From: Candidatus Omnitrophica bacterium UBA1562
Lineage (GTDB): Bacteria; Omnitrophota; Gorgyraeia; Gygaellales; Profunditerraquicolaceae
DNA length: 13,755 nt
Assembly (NCBI GenBank): GCA_002322525.1
Contig: DCOU01000125.1
Span: 1 to 13,755 of the forward strand
Direction of reading: 5' to 3'
The notes below the pieces were generated by a model. That model did no database searches, was not told the origin of the DNA, and was given only the letters and a program-made list of their open reading frames with translations. Within the stretch, counting starts at the first letter, position 1, and each line of letters opens with the position of its first letter. Shown here one piece after another: positions 5,770 through 10,099 of the stretch. A program made the translations under genes and the position numbers.

Positions 5770-6953
5770 TATGGCCTCCAGAGCAAAAATATCCCTAAAC
5801 CAAAAAAGAGAATCGCCATCAATATCTTTATGGCCGAAAGGTGCTTTTTCAAAACCCGAGAAAATTGTTCGGAAGTCACGCCCAATAAAGCAAATAAAAA
5901 TATTATAAATAACGGCACGATAAACATAATATTGTAAAGTATAAGATACCCCAAAGCCTGTAATTTAAGAGGGGTAGCCTTGAGAATGAAAGTTATTGTA
6001 GGCAGGTATACCTGGCCGGTACAAACTGCCTCTAATATTGACACAAGAAAGCCAACTATTAAAGCACTTAATGCCAATCTTAAAATATGTAGTTTTAAAG
6101 TTCTTCCGCCCTCCTCTTTAGCTCTTCTATAATGCAAACCGATGAGTGAATCTATCCGGTTCTTTATGCCTCGCGGTAATTGCAATAAGAGCCCTTGCGT
6201 CTTGGCTGTCCTCTTAAATTTAAAGAAATCATAAACAGCCAAAATTCCTAATATAATACTTAATATCCCCACTGTTAAGTTGAATATTTTAGAAATAATC
6301 CAAAAACCTCTTAGTTGATAGAGAAAATTAAACAAGCCCAGGCCGATTGCCAGGTAAGTCATAAATACCGCAAATATAAAAGTGAGGCCGATAATAATTA
6401 ATTCTCTCTTCCTATAACCCTGCAGGGATAAGAAAGAGATAAAGAATACGATAACGGTAAAAGCACAAGGGTTAATACCGTCGGTTAGGCCTGCGCTGAT
6501 AATAGCAAAAGGCTCAAAAGTTCTAAAGTATGCGAGCAAATCTATCGTCGGTAAGCCCTGTTTTCCTTCTGGTTTTTTACTTAGCGATTGGCTGATAAGG
6601 AATCTTAAGGCCTCTTTGATTTGCCCGCTCCCATTTAAAAAATGGCCCCGGAAGTAGAATACCGGCCAGATATTTTCTATCTTTGACCCATATTTTTCCT
6701 TGAGGCTCAAGAGTAGCTTATAATTTTCTATGCCAGTAATCTCGCGGTATTCTATCTGAATCTGGCCCTTAAATTCTTTTTCTATATCAGGGATTAATTT
6801 ATCCTTAACTTCAATACACTTATGACAAGTAAAAGAATAGAAAATTATTAATCTATGGTTTTCATCGGGTTGAGTTTGACTATACGCAAGAACAGAAAAT
6901 ACGAAACACACTAAAATGCAAATCGATATGGAAATTAATCTTTTTGTGTGCAT
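5769..6953 (-). CDS. Thioredoxin-like / CcdA-like transmembrane redox protein
   Basis: This 394-aa fusion has a signal peptide or anchor (about residues 5-24) and a thioredoxin-like domain (about 33-125) with a CHKC redox pair (C43, C46). A CcdA/DsbD-type membrane domain follows (about 145-392) with roughly six helices. That domain has the two family cysteines in GINPCAF (C163) and EAVCTGQVYLP (C311), which pass electrons across the membrane. It probably relays reducing power from cytosolic thioredoxin to envelope proteins, with the Trx domain as partner; the substrate is unknown. The order Trx-then-TM differs from DsbD, where the thioredoxin domain is C-terminal. The ATG at 6953 lacks a strong Shine-Dalgarno. 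It overlaps the DUF1573 start by one base. Confidence 0.88.
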   Translation of the reverse strand: MHTKRLISISICILVCFVFSVLAYSQTQPDENHRLIIFYSFTCHKCIEVKDKLIPDIEKEFKGQIQIEYREITGIENYKLLLSLKEKYGSKIENIWPVFYFRGHFLNGSGQIKEALRFLISQSLSKKPEGKQGLPTIDLLAYFRTFEPFAIISAGLTDGINPCAFTVIVFFISFLSLQGYRKRELIIIGLTFIFAVFMTYLAIGLGLFNFLYQLRGFWIISKIFNLTVGILSIILGILAVYDFFKFKRTAKTQGLLLQLPRGIKNRIDSLIGLHYRRAKEEGGRTLKLHILRLALSALIVGFLVSILEAVCTGQVYLPTITFILKATPLKLQALGYLILYNIMFIVPLFIIFLFALLGVTSEQFSRVLKKHLSAIKILMAILFFGLGIFLLWRP

Positions 6954-6974
6954 AAATTATTATCCAGAAAGGAT

Positions 6975-7006
6975 AGACCCTTCCTATTCCTTTAAAGGAA
7001 GGGTCT
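6975..7006. repeat. Perfect 11-bp hairpin upstream of the Trx/CcdA gene
   Basis: AGACCCTTCCT (6975-6985) and AGGAAGGGTCT (6996-7006) form a perfect stem with a 10-nt loop. No proper T-run follows on the minus strand, so it may be a terminator remnant or a palindromic repeat in the leader of the Trx/CcdA operon. Confidence 0.6.
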
Positions 7007-7021
7007 TAAGAATTACGTTTT

Positions 7022-7087
7022 ATACTCCGCGGCCTAAAACCGCCCCGCCTTGGCAGAGCGGATGAGTTGTGGCCAGGCTTCGAGTAT
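7022..7087. repeat. Compound palindrome between the lsrF-like and Trx/CcdA genes
   Basis: Outer ATACTC/GAGTAT (7022-7027, 7082-7087) and GGCC/GGCC (7031-7034, 7071-7074) enclose an inner hairpin with CCGC/GCGG ends (7040-7061). It is GC-rich compared with its surroundings. The fold is branched and not tRNA-like. Function is unknown. Confidence 0.5.
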
Positions 7088-7110
7088 TCCGCCCTTAGGA
7101 ATCCCGGACG

Positions 7111-7908
7111 TTACGGGTGGGCTCCATTCTTCAGGCTATTAAATAAATTATTTGCTTTCTTGAGCGAAGCTTTCTCATGAACAATGCTACGTATAGCAGA
7201 AATCATTGCCACTGGCCAGCGCGACTGCCAGATGTTTCTGCCCATATCCACACCTTTAGCGCCCTGCGCCACTGCCTCATAAGCCATCTTTAAAGCATCG
7301 AGTTCATTTTTTAATTTAGGCCCCCCGGCAATCACTATAGGAACAGGACAGGATTTAATTACCTTTTCAAAATCTTCGCAATAATACGTTTTTACAATAT
7401 GAGCGCCTAATTCTGCAGCAATACGGCAGGATAAAGAAAGATACCTAGTATCCCGTTTTTCTAATTCTTTGCCCACAGCAGTAACCGCCAATACAGGAAT
7501 GCCATATTTCTGGCTTTCGTCAATAAGCTTAGTGAGATTGATTAAAGTCTGATGCTCGTGGTCTGTACCTATATAGATAGATAGAGCCACTGCTGCCACA
7601 TTAAGCCTGATGGCATCTTCAAAGGAAACAGTAATGCCTTCGTTAGATAAATCTTTACTCATGATACTATTGCCGCCTGAAACCCGCAGGACAAGAGGGA
7701 TGTTGTATTTAGGGTCAATGCAATTACGCAACACTCCCCTGGTAAGCATAAGCGAATCCGCGTAAGGAATAAGCGGCTCGATGGTCTTGCGGGGCTCTTC
7801 TAATCTACTTACCGGGCCTAAAAAATATCCATGGTCTACTGCCAACATAACAGTCTTACCGTCTTCCTTAAATATGCGCTGCATCCTATTTTTCATTCCC
7901 CAGTCCAT
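7111..7908 (-). CDS. LsrF/DhnA-family class I aldolase-thiolase
   Basis: This 265-aa TIM-barrel protein is close to LsrF, which acts on phosphorylated AI-2 (3-hydroxy-5-phosphonooxypentane-2,4-dione), and to archaeal DhnA-type class I fructose-bisphosphate aldolases. Conserved segments are AVDHGYFLGP (23-32), MLTRGVLR (54-61), HIVKTYYCEDF (170-180, Schiff-base Lys K173), IVIAGGPK (191-198, phosphate binding) and GVDMGRNIWQ (219-228). The ATG at 7908 follows AAGGAGG and matches the MDWGM beginning of homologs; upstream in-frame codons run through a hairpin and are not thought to be translated. No other lsr genes are visible, so AI-2 degradation is unproven and a sugar-phosphate aldolase role is equally possible. 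It follows the zinc dehydrogenase and probably forms an operon with it. Confidence 0.85.
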   Translation of the reverse strand: MDWGMKNRMQRIFKEDGKTVMLAVDHGYFLGPVSRLEEPRKTIEPLIPYADSLMLTRGVLRNCIDPKYNIPLVLRVSGGNSIMSKDLSNEGITVSFEDAIRLNVAAVALSIYIGTDHEHQTLINLTKLIDESQKYGIPVLAVTAVGKELEKRDTRYLSLSCRIAAELGAHIVKTYYCEDFEKVIKSCPVPIVIAGGPKLKNELDALKMAYEAVAQGAKGVDMGRNIWQSRWPVAMISAIRSIVHEKASLKKANNLFNSLKNGAHP

Positions 7909-7933
7909 AGCTTCCTCCTTGTGTACAGACACA

Positions 7934-7965
7934 ACACCGGCGCAATTCCGATTAGCGCCGGGTGT
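7934..7965. repeat. Hairpin between the dehydrogenase and lsrF-like genes
   Basis: ACACCGGCGC (7934-7943) pairs with GCGCCGGGTGT (7955-7965) with a one-base bulge and an 11-nt loop. It abuts the dehydrogenase stop and precedes the lsrF Shine-Dalgarno. It could stabilise or partly separate the two cistrons; no T-run follows. Confidence 0.6.
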
Positions 7966-8993
7966 CATTTCTGTGGACAAATAATTACTTTTATAGATTC
8001 CTGCGCTTCGGATACAAGTTTAAAACCCAGGCCTGTTTCGGATAAACTTAAACGATGCGTAATCATACCAGAAACATCGAGCTTTCTACTGGCTATCAAG
8101 CCTAAGGCCTCTTTATAGTCTAAAGGGGCCCCTGCGTATGAACTCGTAAGGCTTATTTCAGTGCGCCAGAATAATTCATTAAAGGTGAGCGGGATTTTTC
8201 TCTCTTTATCCGTCGGAGCAAAAAAAAGTATTGTTCCGCCGCGTTCAACAGATTCTAATGCCTGCGTAATAGCTTGAGGCGAACCAGTGGAGACTATCAC
8301 TAAATCTGCAAGCCTACCCTGATTTAAACTGCGCAACATCTGGGCAGAATATTTCTTAACATCTATGCTTATATCCGCACCAAATTTTTTAGCTGCATTT
8401 AAACGGTATTCTAAAATATCCGTGGATATAATGCGGCTCGCACCCCTTACTCTGGCCAGATGTATATGCAATAAACCCGCGATACCGCTACCCACAACCA
8501 GAATGGTAAGGCCTGGTTTCATGCCTGCTAATCTTTGTCCCCTGATTACACAGGCTACAGGTTCAATAAATGTTGCCTCTTCAAAAGATACTGAGTCAGG
8601 CAAAGACAAAACACCGTAATCTACATTTATTTTAGGCAGGCGTAAATATTCACAAAATCCGCCCGGCTCAAAATTAGTTTTCAGCAAGGTATCGCAGACT
8701 GTTTCATGGCCGGCTAAACAATAATGGCACCTTCCGCAAGGAACATGATGCGCGCAAGCTACCCTGTCGCCCTTCTTATAAATTTTTACGCCTTCTCCGG
8801 CTTCTTCGATAGTACCTGCGATTTCGTGGCCTAACACAAGCGGCGTCCTATTAATACGATACCACTCCATCACATCGCTGCCGCAGATACCCGAAGCCTC
8901 AACGCGTATCAGAAGTTCACCTGGCCCAATCTTAGGCCTTGGCACCTCTTCTATTCTTATATCGCGGTTACTATAATACATTGCCACACGCAT
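7965..8993 (-). CDS. Zinc-dependent medium-chain alcohol/polyol dehydrogenase
   Basis: This 342-aa protein of the medium-chain dehydrogenase superfamily resembles sorbitol and threonine dehydrogenases. Catalytic zinc ligands are C37 in GICGSD, the H56-E57 pair and E144 in the IEP motif. Structural zinc cysteines are C86, C89, C92 and C100. The nucleotide-binding fold has GSGIAG (168-173), with D192 at the end of the second strand suggesting NAD rather than NADP. The substrate cannot be told from sequence; coupling to the LsrF-type aldolase suggests a sugar or polyol pathway. I prefer the ATG at 8993 (MRVAMYYSNRDIRIEE) because the ATG at 9008 lies at the base of a hairpin, but neither has a strong Shine-Dalgarno. 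Confidence 0.88.
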   Translation of the reverse strand: MRVAMYYSNRDIRIEEVPRPKIGPGELLIRVEASGICGSDVMEWYRINRTPLVLGHEIAGTIEEAGEGVKIYKKGDRVACAHHVPCGRCHYCLAGHETVCDTLLKTNFEPGGFCEYLRLPKINVDYGVLSLPDSVSFEEATFIEPVACVIRGQRLAGMKPGLTILVVGSGIAGLLHIHLARVRGASRIISTDILEYRLNAAKKFGADISIDVKKYSAQMLRSLNQGRLADLVIVSTGSPQAITQALESVERGGTILFFAPTDKERKIPLTFNELFWRTEISLTSSYAGAPLDYKEALGLIASRKLDVSGMITHRLSLSETGLGFKLVSEAQESIKVIICPQK

Positions 8994-9007
8994 AGTTAAT
9001 AAACGCA

Positions 9008-9040
9008 TAACTTGCTAACACTAAAAGTGTGAGTAAGTTA
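9008..9040. repeat. Hairpin in the dehydrogenase leader, start-proximal
   Basis: TAACTTGCTAACACT (9008-9022) pairs with AGTGTGAGTAAGTTA (9026-9040) apart from two mismatches, with a 3-nt loop. It overlaps the upstream candidate ATG (9006-9008) and lies 15 nt before the preferred start. Confidence 0.6.
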
Positions 9041-9053
9041 TTTACGCGAATTA

Positions 9054-9111
9054 ATCCCGACAGCTGCAAGAAAATTTGGAACAAATTTTCGAAGCGCTTT
9101 GCTGTCGGGAT
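9054..9111. repeat. Two-tier palindrome in the dehydrogenase leader
   Basis: Perfect outer arms ATCCCGACAGC (9054-9064) and GCTGTCGGGAT (9101-9111) enclose a perfect inner hairpin GAAAATTTG/CAAATTTTC (9070-9090). No 4-bp flanking duplication is seen, unlike the CCCC...GGGG elements. It lies just after the predicted transcription start. Confidence 0.75.
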
Positions 9112-9121
9112 GCCCTCATTT

Positions 9122-9149
9122 ATTTTACCATCTCTTTAAAATTTCTCAA
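9122..9149 (-). promoter_or_regulatory. Promoter of the dehydrogenase-lsrF operon
   Basis: -35 TTGAGA (9144-9149), a 16-nt spacer and -10 TAAAAT (9122-9127) place the start near 9115. The leader would be about 120 nt and contain both hairpins at 9054-9111 and 9008-9040. Confidence 0.6.
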
Positions 9150-9179
9150 TTAAATCTTAATCGGTAGTAGTGTCCTTGG

Positions 9180-9902
9180 TTAGTTATCGGTGGACATAAA
9201 GGAGAGGTTTCTTTCGATAAACTCGAGCAGCTTTTGTTGGACAGACGGCTGGATATTATCAAATTCCACTCCTATTCCAGGATGAGAATGAGGCTGAATT
9301 TGCTTATCAGATAACCAGACAATCCTTGCCTCAAGCTCTAAATCTTCGAGTTTTGGCGGAAGCTTAAGCTTTAAAATAATTTCGTCTCCCAATTTGAATT
9401 GGCTACAGCCGTATATGTAGGCACCAATAGCGCTCAGATTTATAAGGTCTCCCTTAATACAAGCAGCGCCCTGGTCATATTTTGCTTTCAACTCTATTTT
9501 GATATCAATGGGCAGGCGTTTAAATCTGCGCCGTAATTGCATCTTTTTAATATTTTCTATAATCTTATCTTCTTTAAAACTATTCATTGCTATATCCTCT
9601 GTAGCATAAATATCAATAACCCTATCTAAGCCGGAAACGGAAAAAAATCCTTTCAGGTGAGCAGGTATATTGGTGAATCTCATTCTGCCGTTATTATTCA
9701 TTACTTCTTTATAGGCGATAACTATTACTGAAATACCCATATAATCAATAAAATCAACCGTTTCAAAATTACAGAGTATATCGGAATAACCGTCACGGAT
9801 GCATTGGCCTACAACTTCTACCAAATTTGCAGAATTTACATCAATACGACCGGCTAAATCTAATATAATGACACTGCCTTCTTGTCTTGCTTTAATCTCC
9901 AT
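9180..9902 (-). CDS. STAS-PilZ two-domain signalling protein
   Basis: This 240-aa soluble protein has an N-terminal STAS domain (about residues 1-110), as in anti-sigma-factor antagonists, and a C-terminal PilZ domain (about 120-235) expected to bind cyclic di-GMP. The PilZ motifs are present: an Arg-rich RRRFKR (124-129, giving RxxxR) and NLSAIG (155-160, the (D/N)xSxxG motif). In the STAS domain the usual phosphorylated Ser region reads DFIDYMG (50-56), with Tyr-Met where SpoIIAA-like proteins have Ser-Ser, so kinase switching through that Ser is unlikely. It probably works as a protein-docking module controlled by c-di-GMP; partners are unknown. The Shine-Dalgarno is weak. It diverges from the GH94 gene across a 192-nt gap. 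Confidence 0.85.
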   Translation of the reverse strand: MEIKARQEGSVIILDLAGRIDVNSANLVEVVGQCIRDGYSDILCNFETVDFIDYMGISVIVIAYKEVMNNNGRMRFTNIPAHLKGFFSVSGLDRVIDIYATEDIAMNSFKEDKIIENIKKMQLRRRFKRLPIDIKIELKAKYDQGAACIKGDLINLSAIGAYIYGCSQFKLGDEIILKLKLPPKLEDLELEARIVWLSDKQIQPHSHPGIGVEFDNIQPSVQQKLLEFIERNLSFMSTDN

Positions 9903-9973
9903 CTCAGTACAAGTCTCGTTGTTCTAAAATCAATACTTTATCATGATGCATTCTACTTCAAACAAGCCTACCC

Positions 9974-10007
9974 TGCAATATATTTTATGACCATAAAAAA
10001 TCTTGCA
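9974..10007. promoter_or_regulatory. Operator-like dyad in the divergent intergenic region
   Basis: TGCAATATATTTTATG and CATAAAAAATCTTGCA form an imperfect dyad (14 of 16 positions) centred between the two divergent genes. It overlaps the predicted GH94 -35 box, so it could be a repressor site; it might equally be a transcript hairpin. Confidence 0.4.
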
Positions 10008-10031
10008 AAAGCAATTGGGGTGTGATAAATT
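10003..10031 (+). promoter_or_regulatory. Probable GH94 promoter
   Basis: -35 TTGCAA (10003-10008), 17-nt spacer, -10 TAAATT (10026-10031). The start would be near 10038, only a few bases before the vestigial ATG at 10042. Confidence 0.5.
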
Positions 10032-10042
10032 GAGAACCAATA

Positions 10043-10099
10043 TGAACCCCGTTAGAACCTTTTATCTAACGGGGGAAAGGTAGGTTCTAACGGGGTGAA
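10043..10099. repeat. Palindromic element across the GH94 start
   Basis: Arms CCCCGTTAGAACC (10047-10059) and GGTTCTAACGGGG (10083-10095) are perfect. An extra TCTAACGGGG (10065-10074) lies between them, so the left arm can pair with either right copy. The direct repeat TGAA flanks it (10043-10046 and 10096-10099), 53 nt apart. Removing the element plus one TGAA yields ATG AAA GAC, the inferred original GH94 start. The Shine-Dalgarno-like AAAGGTAGG (10076-10084) lies between the middle and right copies, so alternative folds could change start-site access. Confidence 0.85.

Noticed and set aside
7022..7100. tRNA or small RNA gene in the GC-rich gap
   Set aside because: No cloverleaf, anticodon arm or T-loop consensus can be drawn; only a branched palindrome.
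7909..7980. N-terminal extension of the lsrF-like protein
   Set aside because: It reads through a hairpin and overlaps the upstream gene; the ATG at 7908 has an AAGGAGG site and matches the family start.
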